This document shows, piece by piece, positions 10,954 through 20,383 of a stretch of DNA of 64,000 nt. This stretch comes from Demequina phytophila. Its GTDB lineage: Bacteria; Actinomycetota; Actinomycetes; Actinomycetales; Demequinaceae. The stretch lies in assembly GCF_000971135.1 (NCBI RefSeq), contig NZ_BBLW01000007.1, forward strand, positions 62,001 to 126,000, given 5' to 3'. Position 1 is the first letter of the stretch, and every line of letters starts with the position of its first letter. The notes under the pieces were generated by a model. It searched no databases. It had not been told where the DNA came from and saw only the letters and a program-made list of their open reading frames with translations. The translations under genes were made by a program, and so were the position numbers.

Positions 10954-11517
10954 TCAGTCGTTGACGCGACCGAGGTACTCCCCGGTCGACGTGTTGACCT
11001 TGACCTTGGTGCCCTGCTCGAGGAACAGCGGCACCTGGATCTCCTTGCCGGTCTCGAGCGTGGCGGGCTTGGTGCCGCCCGACGAGCGGTCGCCCTGGAG
11101 GCCCGGCTCGGTGTACGTCACCTCGAGCACCACGGAGGCAGGCAGCTCGAGGAAGATCGGGTTGCCGTTGTTGGAGCCGATGACCGCGGACTCGTTCTCG
11201 AGCAGGAAATCCGTCGCGTCGCCCATGACGGCCGCGGACACGGGGATCTGGTCGAAGGACTGCGGGTCCATGAAGATGTACGACGTGCCGTCGAAGTACA
11301 GGTACTGCATGTCGCGGCGGTCGACGGTCTCGAACTCGACCTTGGCGCCGGCGTTGAACGTCTTGTCGACCACCTTGCCGGTGAGCACGTTCTTCAGCTT
11401 GGTGCGCACGAACGCGCCGCCCTTGCCGGGCTTCACGTGCTGGAACTCGATGACGGACCAGAGGTTGCCGTCGAGGTTGAGCACGGAGCCGTTCTTGATG
11501 TCGTTCGAAGTCGCCAC
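10954..11517 (-). CDS. efp: Translation elongation factor P
   Basis: Ribosome-binding factor that relieves stalling at polyproline. The 187-residue protein has the three expected domains: N-terminal KOW-like (1-65), central OB (about 66-130) and C-terminal OB ending [10 protein letters not shown]. The tip loop that reaches the peptidyl-transferase centre reads [10 protein letters not shown] with Lys32 at the position modified in E. coli. No modification enzyme is in view. It follows aroQ and ends at a strong terminator. pepQ, often found between aroQ and efp, is missing here. Confidence 0.97.
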   Translation of the reverse strand: MATSNDIKNGSVLNLDGNLWSVIEFQHVKPGKGGAFVRTKLKNVLTGKVVDKTFNAGAKVEFETVDRRDMQYLYFDGTSYIFMDPQSFDQIPVSAAVMGDATDFLLENESAVIGSNNGNPIFLELPASVVLEVTYTEPGLQGDRSSGGTKPATLETGKEIQVPLFLEQGTKVKVNTSTGEYLGRVND

Positions 11518-11562
11518 AGGGGTGTCCTTACAGAAGTTTCTGGGATTAGTCCGCAGACGATT

Positions 11563-12003
11563 CTAGCCGACGCGCCGCGCCACGGCCTCGAGCGCCAGGC
11601 GGTAGCCCTCGACCCCGAAGCCTGCGATGGTCCCGGTAGCGACGCCGGAGATCACCGACGTGTGGCGGAACTCCTCGCGCGTGTGCGGGTTGGTGAGGTG
11701 CACCTCGACCAGCGCCAGGCTCGCGGCGGACACGAGCGCGCACGCGTCGCGCAGGGCGTACGAGTAGTGCGTGAAGGCCGCCGGGTTGAGCACCACGTGC
11801 CAGCCGGCGTCGACGGCCTCGTGCATCCAGTGGACCAGGTCGGCCTCGTCGTCGGACTGGCGGACCTCGACGTCGAGGTGCAGGTCCGCGCCCCACTGGG
11901 TCACCAGGACGGCGAGCTCGTCGTGGGTGGTGGTGCCGTACTTCTCGGGCTCGCGCGTGCCGAGCCTGCGCAGGTTAGGACCATTGACCACCAGGACGTT
12001 CAT
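11563..12003 (-). CDS. aroQ: 3-dehydroquinate dehydratase, type II
   Basis: Dodecameric enzyme that removes water from 3-dehydroquinate, step three of the shikimate pathway. At 146 residues it has type II hallmarks: NGPNLRRLGTREPEKYG with catalytic Tyr22, the NPAAFTHYSYALRDA segment, and His102 in VHLTNPH. The ATG at 12003 is the family start. It is part of aroC-aroK-aroB-aroQ-efp; the 33-base gap to aroB holds one GGACGATGC copy. Confidence 0.96.
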   Translation of the reverse strand: MNVLVVNGPNLRRLGTREPEKYGTTTHDELAVLVTQWGADLHLDVEVRQSDDEADLVHWMHEAVDAGWHVVLNPAAFTHYSYALRDACALVSAASLALVEVHLTNPHTREEFRHTSVISGVATGTIAGFGVEGYRLALEAVARRVG

Positions 12004-12036
12004 ACGGACGAGCCTATCGGGGGACGATGCCCCGGT

Positions 12037-13128
12037 TCAGTCGGACACGGCGGCGTAAGCGCCCTGGACGAGCGCCGGGTCCGGGCCCTCGAGACGGATC
12101 GGGTTGCCGATCCCGGCGAGGATGACGAAGCGCAGGAGGTCGCCGCGGGTCTTCTTGTCGCGCTTCATCGCGGTCAGCAGCGCGTCCCAGCGGTGGCCCG
12201 GGTAGCTGATCGGCAGGCCAAGCCCGGACAGGATCGCGCGGTGGCGCTCGACCTCGTCCTCAGACAGGCGCCCGGCCAGGTGCGCGAGTTCCGCGGCGAA
12301 GACCATGCCCACGGACACGGCGGACCCGTGGCGCCACTGGTAGCGCTCGGTGTACTCGATCGCGTGCCCGAACGTGTGGCCGTAGTTGAGGATCTCGCGG
12401 AGGAACGACTCCTTGAGGTCGGCCGCCACCACGTCGGACTTCACCTGGATCGCTCGCGAGGTCAGCTCGACCAGCACGGGGCGCACCTCGTCGAGCTCAC
12501 CCTCGCGCAGCGCCTCGAGGTTCGCCTCGACCAGCGCCAGGATCTGCTGATCCCTGATGAAGCCGCACTTCACCACCTCGGCCAAGCCCGCGACCAGGTC
12601 GTATCGCGGCAGCGTGTCGAGCGCGCGGACGTCGCAGAACACGGCGAGCGGCTCGTGGAACGCGCCCACCAGGTTCTTGCCCTCTGTCGTGTTGATGCCG
12701 GTCTTTCCGCCCACCGCGGCGTCGACCATCGCGAGCAGCGTGGTGGGCACCTGAATGACGCCCACACCGCGAAGCCAGGTGGCGGCCACGAACCCGGCAA
12801 GGTCGGTCACCGCTCCCCCGCCGAACCCGATCACCACATCGCTGCGGGTGAAATCGGACTTGCCGAGCACGCCCCAGCAGAACGCGAGCACCTCGGCGGA
12901 TTTGCCCTCCTCCGCGTCGGGCACCTCGGCGATGACGACGGTGAGCCCACGCGCGTCGAGCAGCGCCTTGAGGTTGTCGACATGGCGCCGTAGCGGCGCG
13001 GCGGTCACCACGAGCACGCGTGCGGCCGTCTCTGGCACCGCCGCGGCGACGTCAGGAAGCAGGTTCTCCCCGACCGTCACGTCGTAGGGTGCGCTGGTGG
13101 GGACGGGGATGATGCGGTGGACGCTCAT
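12037..13128 (-). CDS. aroB: 3-dehydroquinate synthase
   Basis: NAD- and zinc-dependent enzyme that cyclises DAHP to 3-dehydroquinate. The NAD loop GFGGGAVTDLAGFVA is at about 101-115 and KTGIN at 142-146. Likely metal ligands are Glu184 (AEVVKCG), His251 (NYGHTFGH) and His267 (QWRHGSAV). Length is 363 residues. The ATG at 13128 overlaps the aroK stop by 4 bases; a longer upstream reading is only the aroK region in another frame. Confidence 0.97.
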   Translation of the reverse strand: MSVHRIIPVPTSAPYDVTVGENLLPDVAAAVPETAARVLVVTAAPLRRHVDNLKALLDARGLTVVIAEVPDAEEGKSAEVLAFCWGVLGKSDFTRSDVVIGFGGGAVTDLAGFVAATWLRGVGVIQVPTTLLAMVDAAVGGKTGINTTEGKNLVGAFHEPLAVFCDVRALDTLPRYDLVAGLAEVVKCGFIRDQQILALVEANLEALREGELDEVRPVLVELTSRAIQVKSDVVAADLKESFLREILNYGHTFGHAIEYTERYQWRHGSAVSVGMVFAAELAHLAGRLSEDEVERHRAILSGLGLPISYPGHRWDALLTAMKRDKKTRGDLLRFVILAGIGNPIRLEGPDPALVQGAYAAVSD

Positions 13129-13649
13129 GCGCGCTCCTTCAGCTCCGCGTCGATGCGGACTGCGACGTCGGTGGGGCTGGTCTTGTCCGTGAGAATGGTG
13201 ACGGTCGCGAGGCGCTCGTAGATGGGACGGCGGGCGTCCATGAGCGCAACCCACTGGGCGCGCGGGTTTCCCACGAGCAGCGGCCGGGAGGCGTTGAGGC
13301 CGACGCGCGGCGCAGCCGCGGCAAGGGAGACGTCGAGGAACACCACCGCTCCGCCCTCCGCGGCGTACGCCTCGAGCAGCGCCTGGGTCTCTGCCGCCAA
13401 AACAGCGCCACCGCCCAGGGCGAGGACGCCGTCGTGGGTGCGCAGCGCATCGTCCACGGCCTCCCGCTCGATGGAGCGGAAGGTCGCCTCGCCGTCCTCG
13501 AGGAAGACGTCGGGGATGGACTTGCCGGCGCGCTGCTCGATGTCGGTGTCGGTGTCGCGGCGCTCGACCTGCCACAGGCGCGCGAGCGCCTTGGCGACAG
13601 TGGACTTGCCCGAGCCGGGCGGGCCGATCAGGACCGCGCGGGGCGCCAT
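13125..13649 (-). CDS. aroK: Shikimate kinase
   Basis: Phosphorylates shikimate at O3 with ATP. The 174-residue P-loop kinase carries IGPPGSGKST (Walker A at residues 9-17), the shikimate-binding DTDTDIEQRAG region, and the GGGAVL loop. Its ATG shares one base with the aroC stop (TGATG), so translation is coupled. A GGACGATGC copy is read as Asp-Asp-Ala in EAVDDALRTH. Confidence 0.96.
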   Translation of the reverse strand: MAPRAVLIGPPGSGKSTVAKALARLWQVERRDTDTDIEQRAGKSIPDVFLEDGEATFRSIEREAVDDALRTHDGVLALGGGAVLAAETQALLEAYAAEGGAVVFLDVSLAAAAPRVGLNASRPLLVGNPRAQWVALMDARRPIYERLATVTILTDKTSPTDVAVRIDAELKERA

Positions 13650-14833
13650 CAGCTCAGGTGCTCCGGGATCTGGGCGACGTACGCGTCGATGTTGCGGCGC
13701 ACCTCGGCGACCGAGTCGCCGCCGAACTTCTCCAGCAGCGAGTCGGCGAGGGTGAGGGCAACCATCGCCTGCGCGACGACGGCCGCGGGCGCGACCGCGC
13801 ACACGTCGGAACGCTGGTGGATGGCCTTGGCCGCCTCGCCGGTCGCGGTGTCGATGGTGTCGAGCGCGCGCGGCACCGTGCTGATGGGCTTCATGGCGGC
13901 GCGGACGCGCATGGGCTCGCCGTTGGTCATGCCGCCCTCGACGCCGCCGGCACGGTTGGTGCGGCGCTGGACGCCGTCCTCGCCGTACTCGATCTCGTCG
14001 TGGGCCTGGGAGCCGCGGCGGGCGGCGGTGCGGAAGCCGTCGCCGACCTCGACGCCCTTGATGGCCTGGATGCCCATGAGCGCGGCCGCGAGGCGCGCGT
14101 CGAGGCGACGGTCCCAGTGGACGTGGCTGCCGAGGCCGACGGGCACGCCGTAGGCGACGACCTCGACGACGCCGCCGAGGGTGTCGCCAGCCTTCTGGCA
14201 GTCGTCGATCTCGGCGAGCATGGCGCGCGAGGTCTCGGCGTGGAAGCAGCGGATCGGGTCGGCGTCGAGCGCGGGTGTCGCGTCGGCGGGCGGGAGCGGC
14301 GCGTCCTCAGGGACCGCGACGGGGCCCACCTGGACCGTGTGCGCGACCAGGCGGATGCCGGCGGCCTGCTCGAGGAAGTTCTCCGCCACCTGGCCGAGCG
14401 CGACGCGCGCAGCGGTTTCGCGAGCGGAGGCGCGCTCGAGCACGGGTCGGGCGTCGTCGAAGCCGTACTTGGTCATGCCGACCAGGTCGGCGTGGCCCGG
14501 GCGGGGACGCGTGAGGGCGGCGGCGCGGGCGCCGGTGAGCTCCTCGGGGTCCACGGGGTCCGCGTTCATCACGGTTTCCCACTTGGGCCACTCGGTGTTA
14601 CCCACCATGACGGCGACGGGACCGCCCTGGGAGACGCCGTGGCGGACGCCCCCGAGGATGGTGACCTGGTCCTGCTCGAACTGCATGCGCGCGCCGCGGC
14701 CAGCGCCCAGGCGGCGGCGGGCCAGCGCGGACTGGATCTCGCTGCTGGTGATGTTGACACCGGCGGGCAGACCCTCGAGGGTGCCGACCAGCGCGGGGCC
14801 ATGGGATTCGCCTGCGGTGAGCCATCGAAGCAT
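13649..14833 (-). CDS. aroC: Chorismate synthase
   Basis: FMN-dependent enzyme that converts EPSP to chorismate, the last shikimate step. Signatures are the N-terminal [11 protein letters not shown], the RPGHADLVG region, and the C-terminal [11 protein letters not shown] block. I start at the second ATG (14833, [12 protein letters not shown]), which matches mycobacterial AroC and has GGAAGA nine bases upstream. An ATG three codons earlier (14842) would sit directly on that site. Length is 394 residues. It opens the aroC-K-B-Q-efp operon, and its promoter must lie in the short gap after the pilus terminator. Confidence 0.96.
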   Translation of the reverse strand: MLRWLTAGESHGPALVGTLEGLPAGVNITSSEIQSALARRRLGAGRGARMQFEQDQVTILGGVRHGVSQGGPVAVMVGNTEWPKWETVMNADPVDPEELTGARAAALTRPRPGHADLVGMTKYGFDDARPVLERASARETAARVALGQVAENFLEQAAGIRLVAHTVQVGPVAVPEDAPLPPADATPALDADPIRCFHAETSRAMLAEIDDCQKAGDTLGGVVEVVAYGVPVGLGSHVHWDRRLDARLAAALMGIQAIKGVEVGDGFRTAARRGSQAHDEIEYGEDGVQRRTNRAGGVEGGMTNGEPMRVRAAMKPISTVPRALDTIDTATGEAAKAIHQRSDVCAVAPAAVVAQAMVALTLADSLLEKFGGDSVAEVRRNIDAYVAQIPEHLS

Positions 14834-14883
14834 GGGCGTCATTCTTCCACGAGTGGACGGTCCGTCCGGATGGTGAGATGCGG

Positions 14884-14913
14884 AGGAGGGCCACCCTGCT
14901 GGGTGGCCCTCCT
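14884..14913 (-). terminator. Intrinsic terminator of the pilus operon
   Basis: A 13-base-pair stem (14884-14896 with 14901-14913) around a TGCT loop lies 19 bases after the pilO stop and before aroC. It separates the pilus transcript from the aro operon. Confidence 0.85.
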
Positions 14914-14931
14914 TCGTCGATGAGCTGGGTC

Positions 14932-15810
14932 CTAGGACGCGGGCTGCTCCTTGGCTTCCGACTTCTCCGAGAACGCGTCGTTGTCCGGGTTCGGCTTGGT
15001 CAGCTTCTCCTCGTCCACCACGGTCATGTCGGGGTTGAGGACGTAGACCGCTGCCGTGATGGTCGCGTGCACGTCACCGTCGTCCGGGTCATGCACGCCG
15101 GGGATCGGGGCGGAACCGGCGGGGCGCGCGAGCAACGAGTACTCGTAGATCTGGAACAGCTGGTCCTTCGGGTCTTGCATCGCGTCGATGAACTTGCGGA
15201 TCTCCTCCGGATTGCCGACCATATCGATGGTGAACGGCACCATCTGGATGTCGCCGGCGAACGGGCCGTCGGTGACGACCGCAGTGACGGCGGGGGTCCA
15301 GCCCGTCGACGTAGTCGTGGTTGTGGCGGCCTGCGTGGCGGTCGGATCGGGCGCGTCCGTGGTGGCCGTCTCCGCCGGCGCGGTCGCCCCGACAGGGCCG
15401 GTGCTGAACAGCGCCGCCACCTGGGTCGAGACCAACCCGCTGGAATCGGCGAGCCAGCCGTCGACGGCGCTGGATTGCTGCTGCTCGAAGCTCACCAGCT
15501 CCGCCTTCGACGACTTGAGCGCGGCCCACACGCGGTTGCGCAGTCCATCGATGTCGATTGCGGAGGGCGCGTTGAGCGCGACCGCCGACTCGATCTCCGA
15601 ATCCTCTGCGAGCAGTGCGGCGTACTCGTCGAGCTTCGCCGACTGCGCGTCGATCTGCGAAGTATTGGCCACGACGGCGTCCGTCTGAGCCCGCAGGTCC
15701 GACGCCTTGTCGAACTGCGGCTTGATCGCGAGGAACCACGCGAGCAATCCGATCGCGATGATGCCCAGGACGGTGAGCATCACGATGGGCGCGTAACGAG
15801 AGTTCAGCAT
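14932..15810 (-). CDS. pilO: Type IV pilus inner-membrane alignment protein, PilO-like
   Basis: The 292-residue protein has one N-terminal membrane helix (about 8-28), a coiled-coil segment rich in Gln, Asp and Ala (about 30-110), a Thr/Ala-rich linker (about 140-175), and a ferredoxin-like C-terminal region. That is the PilO architecture. PilO pairs with PilN and connects the PilM ring to the pilus base. It starts one base after pilN and ends the operon. Identification rests on position and architecture because sequence conservation in this family is low. A long disordered linker is unusual for PilO. Confidence 0.82.
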   Translation of the reverse strand: MLNSRYAPIVMLTVLGIIAIGLLAWFLAIKPQFDKASDLRAQTDAVVANTSQIDAQSAKLDEYAALLAEDSEIESAVALNAPSAIDIDGLRNRVWAALKSSKAELVSFEQQQSSAVDGWLADSSGLVSTQVAALFSTGPVGATAPAETATTDAPDPTATQAATTTTTSTGWTPAVTAVVTDGPFAGDIQMVPFTIDMVGNPEEIRKFIDAMQDPKDQLFQIYEYSLLARPAGSAPIPGVHDPDDGDVHATITAAVYVLNPDMTVVDEEKLTKPNPDNDAFSEKSEAKEQPAS

Positions 15811-15811
15811 G

Positions 15812-16600
15812 TCACTCCTCCGTGGTCTCAGTGCTGGCTGCGGGGCTCGGCTCGGCGCTGGCAGCAGCCTCGGTCTCGGCCGTGGCGGTCGCCTCGTTAC
15901 CGTTCGCGGCGACGATGGACACCGCGTCGACGCCGGACAGCGAGCCCTCCGGAGTGAGCCGCCCGGTGAGCCTGAGGTCGGTGATGATCGCGCTGCCGCT
16001 CACCCGGTAGTACGTAGTTGCGCCGTCCTCCTCGTAGGCCTCAGAGGTGCCACGCACGTTCGCGATACCCGGGAGCGCCTCGAGCCGCTCGAGCAGCTTG
16101 GTGGCGTCGTCGAGGCTCTCGGCCCGCGCGGAGAAGGTGACGCCTCCCACGCCTCCGCCGAAGAGGTCGTCGTCGACGGTGCCGAGCGCCGTGGCGTTCG
16201 GGCCGAGGACATCGATCTGGTCGAAGCTCGTCGAGTCGTTGGCGACCGATTGGAACGCGGCGGTGAGGGCCGAGTAGCTGAGTTCGCCGTACCCCACCTG
16301 GGCGAGCGCGTACTCCTGCTGCTCCCTCGCCAGGACGTCGGTGTACACCGACGCCTTCGCGTCGCGAGCCGCGACCGAGGTCGCCTCGGTGGCGGCGGCA
16401 TCGTCGAGCTCACCCTGAGCGAGCCCCGCTGCGGCAAGCGCACCCAGATAGCCGAGCACCGCCAGCGCGACGGCGCCGACGATGGCGAGGATCGCGAGTC
16501 CTCGCACGGTGTTCATCTTCTTGCGCTCGGCGATCTCCGCCGGGATCAGGTTGACGCCGGGGAGGCCGGGCGCACCGTACTTGAGAGCGGTCTCGTTCAC
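15812..16600 (-). CDS. pilN: Type IV pilus assembly protein, PilN-like
   Basis: The cytoplasmic N-terminus has the PilN signature GVNLIPAEI (about residues 15-23), the short peptide that docks into PilM. A single helix follows at about 34-62, then a coiled coil and a ferredoxin-like extracellular domain, and finally an Ala/Glu/Thr-rich tail. Length is 262 residues. It overlaps pilM by 4 bases and is followed by pilO after one base. Together PilM-PilN-PilO make the alignment complex. PilP and PilQ are absent, as expected without an outer membrane. Confidence 0.88.
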   Translation of the reverse strand: MNETALKYGAPGLPGVNLIPAEIAERKKMNTVRGLAILAIVGAVALAVLGYLGALAAAGLAQGELDDAAATEATSVAARDAKASVYTDVLAREQQEYALAQVGYGELSYSALTAAFQSVANDSTSFDQIDVLGPNATALGTVDDDLFGGGVGGVTFSARAESLDDATKLLERLEALPGIANVRGTSEAYEEDGATTYYRVSGSAIITDLRLTGRLTPEGSLSGVDAVSIVAANGNEATATAETEAAASAEPSPAASTETTEE

Positions 16601-17655
16601 TTCGCACTCCTCATGCCGAGGCCGACGGCCACTGCCAGCGACGACTCGCGGCCCTGCAGCTGCGTCGCATCGACCTTCTTGCCCAGGTTCATGCCGGCCA
16701 GCGGCTCGCCCAGCATGACCGGAAGGCGCGTGGCGCTAGCCAGCGACTGACCGAGGCCGCGCAGCTGGCTGCCGCCTCCGGTCAGGACCACACGCTCGAC
16801 GGCGCCGCCGGGGTTGGAGCTCGCGAAGTACACGAGCGTGTTGCGCACGGCCTCGATGAGCGGGTTAAGCGAGTGCGCTGCCGCCTCGGCGAGACCACGC
16901 CGCTCGGGGTGGACGTTCATGTCCATGCCGATCTCGCGCTTCACCATCTCGGCATCTGCGCCCGCGCCCTTGAGCGCCAGCGCGATCGCCTTGGTCGCGT
17001 CGCCCGCGGCCTGCGGGATCGCACGCACCAGGCGCGGGACCCCCGACTGAGCGATGACCACGGTGGTCGTCTCCGCGCCGATGTCGACGATCGCGACATT
17101 GGAGCCGAGCATTGGCCCGCGCACCAGGTCGCGGCAGAGCCCGAACGCCGAGTGGTCGACCACGGACACGGCCAGGCCGGCCTTCTCGGTGACCTCGATG
17201 GCGTCGCGCACGAGCGCCTTGGGCGCGGCGATCAGCAGTCCGCGCAGCGTCGGACCTGACTGACTGTCGAATTCATGCGTGGGATAGAAGTCGAGGATCG
17301 CCTCGTCGGCCGCCATGGGCAGCTGGTCCTGGACCTGGAACGCGAGCGACTGTCGGATCTCAGGCATCGGTTGGGCGGGGATGTCCACCTCGCGCACCAC
17401 GATGCTGGGGTGTCCCAGACCGATCGTGACCGTCTTCGTCGACGGCTTCGCCTTGGCGAACGCCTCGCGCACCACGTCCGCGAGAGCGGAAGGCTCGTGG
17501 ATAGTCCGATCGCGGACCACACCCGCGGGCACCGCCACCTCGCCGAACGCGTGCAGCGTCGCCCCCTCACGCGGGTCCTTGCCCGAGCCAAGCTCGACCT
17601 CCACCACCCGAACGGACGCCGTACCGATGTCAATCGCTACAGTTCTCGCCCCCAT
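16597..17655 (-). CDS. pilM: Type IV pilus assembly ATPase-like protein PilM
   Basis: Actin/FtsA-like cytoplasmic protein that forms a ring with PilN around the motor. The 352-residue sequence has the phosphate-1 motif VAIDIGTASVRVVEV at the N-terminus, VAIVDIGAETTTVV (phosphate 2) in the middle, and the adenosine motif VVLTGGGSQLRGL near the C-terminus. The ATG at 17655 has GGAAGG upstream. It lies 58 bases after the prepilin peptidase gene and overlaps pilN by 4 bases. Confidence 0.93.
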   Translation of the reverse strand: MGARTVAIDIGTASVRVVEVELGSGKDPREGATLHAFGEVAVPAGVVRDRTIHEPSALADVVREAFAKAKPSTKTVTIGLGHPSIVVREVDIPAQPMPEIRQSLAFQVQDQLPMAADEAILDFYPTHEFDSQSGPTLRGLLIAAPKALVRDAIEVTEKAGLAVSVVDHSAFGLCRDLVRGPMLGSNVAIVDIGAETTTVVIAQSGVPRLVRAIPQAAGDATKAIALALKGAGADAEMVKREIGMDMNVHPERRGLAEAAAHSLNPLIEAVRNTLVYFASSNPGGAVERVVLTGGGSQLRGLGQSLASATRLPVMLGEPLAGMNLGKKVDATQLQGRESSLAVAVGLGMRSAK

Positions 17656-17713
17656 GTTGCACCTTCCTCTCCCACCGCCCTGCCTATCGGCAGTTGGGCG
17701 GTCCTTCTCAAAC

Positions 17714-18499
17714 TCAGATCCCGAGAATTGTCCCGAGATACCACTCTGCGATTGCCGGACCGACGAGCACTCCCGTCACCGCACCGACGCACATCCACGG
17801 ACCGAATGGAATCGCGACACCTCGACCCCGCCCGCTTCGCGCCATCACCACGAGGCCCACCGCCGCTCCCCAGACGAACGCCGCGAAAGCGCCGACCACG
17901 AGCTGCGGCCACCCCAGGAATGCGAGCACCGCGCCGATGGTGGGCGCGAGCTTGACGTCACCGAATCCCATCCCCTTCGGGTAGACCACGAAGGCGATCC
18001 CGTAGAGCAGACCGAGCGCCACCGCTCCGGTGACCGCCCGGAGGGCCGGCGACCAATCCCCGGTGAACGCCGCCGGCACCAGGATCGCCAGCGACGCTGT
18101 GATGGCGAACGCCGCGGTCAACGGGTTCGGCAGCCGCCGCGTCTCGAGATCGATCGCGGAAAGAACGATCCCGAAATACACCAGAGCAAGCAGGGCGAAC
18201 GTGGTGGCACCCGGTCCCGAGAACCAGGTCACGAGGCCGAACGCGACGCCGGTGCCCAACTCCACCAACGGGTATCGGCCGCTGATAGGGGCGCCGCAAG
18301 CCGCGCATCGTCCCCTCAGCCACAGCCACCCCACCACCGGGACGTTATGCCGCGCCTTGATGCGCGTACCGCACCTCGGGCACGCGCTCGGCGGCGACAC
18401 GATCGACAGCCCGAGCGGTACCCGGTGGATCAGCACGTTCGCGAACGAGCCGAGCAACAGGCCGAACAGGACGGCGATCGCCGTCAGGATTCCCGTCAT
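17714..18499 (-). CDS. pilD: Prepilin peptidase / N-methyltransferase
   Basis: Membrane aspartyl protease that cleaves prepilins after Gly and methylates the new N-terminus. The 261-residue protein has the cytoplasmic zinc-type tetracysteine (Cys40, Cys43, Cys65, Cys68) of full-length PilD enzymes, and the catalytic aspartates Asp117 (SAIDLETRRLP) and Asp181 (GFGDVKLAP). About seven to eight membrane helices are visible. Having the methyltransferase part separates it from the short TadV type. In Mycobacterium a lone prepilin peptidase occupies a similar place beside aroE; here the whole pilus locus is present. Confidence 0.95.
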   Translation of the reverse strand: MTGILTAIAVLFGLLLGSFANVLIHRVPLGLSIVSPPSACPRCGTRIKARHNVPVVGWLWLRGRCAACGAPISGRYPLVELGTGVAFGLVTWFSGPGATTFALLALVYFGIVLSAIDLETRRLPNPLTAAFAITASLAILVPAAFTGDWSPALRAVTGAVALGLLYGIAFVVYPKGMGFGDVKLAPTIGAVLAFLGWPQLVVGAFAAFVWGAAVGLVVMARSGRGRGVAIPFGPWMCVGAVTGVLVGPAIAEWYLGTILGI

Positions 18500-18513
18500 T
18501 CCCTATCGCTGAT

Positions 18514-20373
18514 TCAGTTGTGAACGTCGAACCGCGCCCCGACACGCATGTTCGTCTTGTCCGCAGGCTCGGGGTCCTTGGTCTTGAGCGACGGCACAGG
18601 CATGGGATCCATCTGCAGGTTCATCCCGACCTTCATGTCCACGAACCCGGCATAGATCTGGCCCTTGAGGTCGTCGGAGCCGCTATCGGTGCCGTTCTTG
18701 GACTCGAAGGTGCAGGGCGTATAGAAGAAGCTCGCGATGTCGAAGAACTTCAACTTGTCGACGCTGATGTTCGACTTGCCCGACACACAGGTGGGCACCA
18801 GCTGCCCCTGCGAAGTCGACGTGGTCGACCACGTCACGTTCGGAGAGTCCGCGGGCACGATCAGATAGAAGAGGCGCTCCTCGTCCGCGACGGAGCTGCG
18901 CACCGTCATGAGGTTCGACGAGTTGAAGCCCTGCTTCGACACGAGCACCACGTCGGACTTGAGCACCAGGTCCGCGCTGTTGAACTGGACGGGACCCGTG
19001 CACCCCTCGAAGGAGATCAGGCGTGGACCGGTCGTGCCCGAGGGCGCCGCGCCGTTGATGATGGTCGCCGGACGTGTGCCCGTGCAATCCGAGGCGTTGG
19101 TGTACGGCTCGTACTGATAGCCGGCCGCGACCCACAGCGCGATGTCGGCGCTCGTCATCGTGACGCGTGCCATGGCCTCGCGCGGAGGCACCTGGATCTT
19201 GCCGGGGTATCCGACGGAGTCGGGGTAGACCGCCGCCGGGTAGATGGGGTTGGGCACCGAGGTGGTCGTGTTCGGCTTGAGAATCGGCGACGTCACCTTG
19301 TTCGAGATGGTTCCCGACGCGATGGCGCTGGTGCCGATCGTGTTCCCGTTGTTCGCGCCCGTGATGTTGCCGTTGCGCACCCACCCGTAGACGCCGACCT
19401 TGGATCCGTTCTCCAAGTTGAGGTTGGTGGCGGCGAGAGCGCTGCCGCGGATCTCCGAGCCATTGTTCAGCGTGATGCCGCCCTGGTAGGAGTAGGCATT
19501 GCCCCAGATCGCGCCACCATTCGTAACGGAGCTGTTGGTGAGGTAGATCCCGCCGTTGGCCAGCACCGAGCCCGAGATGTACGCACCCGAGTTGCGGATC
19601 TCGACCGCCCACTCCGGGGTCGTGTCCGCGGAGTACACATCACCATCGATCCACGCCGACGAAGAGGCGAGCTTGACCTTGCCCGAGGCCCACACGTTCG
19701 AGTAGATCTTGCACGTGTTGTCGAGGTTGACATCACCGTGCGCCGCGATCACGGAGCCCTCGATCTCCTCATTGGTCGAGCACGTGATGCCGCCATTCGA
19801 ATAGATGTGGGCATCGGCCTTGTCGGGCGAGGACTCGATCAGCATGCTGCCGTTGCGGAGGGTCGTGGTCGACTCGGAGAAGATCGCCTTGTCGAGCGTC
19901 ACCTCGGGCGGGGTCGGGGTGAATCGGGCGACGACCGTGCGCTCGATCGAGTCCTCCTCGAGGCCCTGGGGATCCGTCACGGCATCCGCTGTCACCGTCA
20001 GATAGCTGGTGATGTCGGTCGCGAGCGGGCAGTCGAGCGTGTACGTAGACGTGCCGCGCGTCACGACGTACTCGAGGTCGATGGCGACGGTGTCGCCGTT
20101 GATGGTGAGGTCGGCCAGGTCGCACACATTGTGAAGTTCCGCATATGTCGCACCGGCCACCATCGAATGCACTAGGTCGATCGCTGCATCGGCGCTGGCG
20201 AGAGCACGCTCCTCGGCACGATTGATGACCGTGCGCTGAGAGTTGAACATGATGACGAACGCCAGCGTGGTGGTGATGATCGCACCGACGAGCATGATGC
20301 CGAGCACCATGACCATGGCCATGCCGCTCTCGGTGCTCTCACCGGCACCCCTCGCGCGCAGTTTCCTCAACAT
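18514..20373 (-). CDS. Large minor pilin, PilX-like, with a bactofilin-like beta-solenoid region; candidate tip protein
   Basis: The 619-residue protein has a prepilin-like N-terminus, ESTESG then MAMVMVLGIMLVGAI, with predicted cleavage after Gly17. Position +5 is Met22, not the Glu found in ordinary pilins; loss of Glu5 marks tip subunits such as GspK. Residues from about 175 to 370 are a run of short Gly/Asn/Ser repeats (e.g. NNGSEIRGSALA, IYLTNSSV) typical of a right-handed beta-solenoid. A Cys-containing C-terminal domain (CTGTR, EGCTG, CVSG, FYTPCTFES) follows. I start at the ATG at 20373; upstream in-frame sequence is shadow-like. It lies 10 bases after the PilW-like gene. Function as tip or adhesin is inference. 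Confidence 0.82.
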   Translation of the reverse strand: MLRKLRARGAGESTESGMAMVMVLGIMLVGAIITTTLAFVIMFNSQRTVINRAEERALASADAAIDLVHSMVAGATYAELHNVCDLADLTINGDTVAIDLEYVVTRGTSTYTLDCPLATDITSYLTVTADAVTDPQGLEEDSIERTVVARFTPTPPEVTLDKAIFSESTTTLRNGSMLIESSPDKADAHIYSNGGITCSTNEEIEGSVIAAHGDVNLDNTCKIYSNVWASGKVKLASSSAWIDGDVYSADTTPEWAVEIRNSGAYISGSVLANGGIYLTNSSVTNGGAIWGNAYSYQGGITLNNGSEIRGSALAATNLNLENGSKVGVYGWVRNGNITGANNGNTIGTSAIASGTISNKVTSPILKPNTTTSVPNPIYPAAVYPDSVGYPGKIQVPPREAMARVTMTSADIALWVAAGYQYEPYTNASDCTGTRPATIINGAAPSGTTGPRLISFEGCTGPVQFNSADLVLKSDVVLVSKQGFNSSNLMTVRSSVADEERLFYLIVPADSPNVTWSTTSTSQGQLVPTCVSGKSNISVDKLKFFDIASFFYTPCTFESKNGTDSGSDDLKGQIYAGFVDMKVGMNLQMDPMPVPSLKTKDPEPADKTNMRVGARFDVHN

Positions 20374-20383
20374 GTCCGTTGTC

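Noticed and set aside
16390-16410. Near-matches to the repeat with one mismatch (e.g. GCATCGTCG near 16.4 kb)
   Set aside because: Only exact 9-base copies were counted; one-mismatch copies are expected by chance in GC-rich coding DNA.
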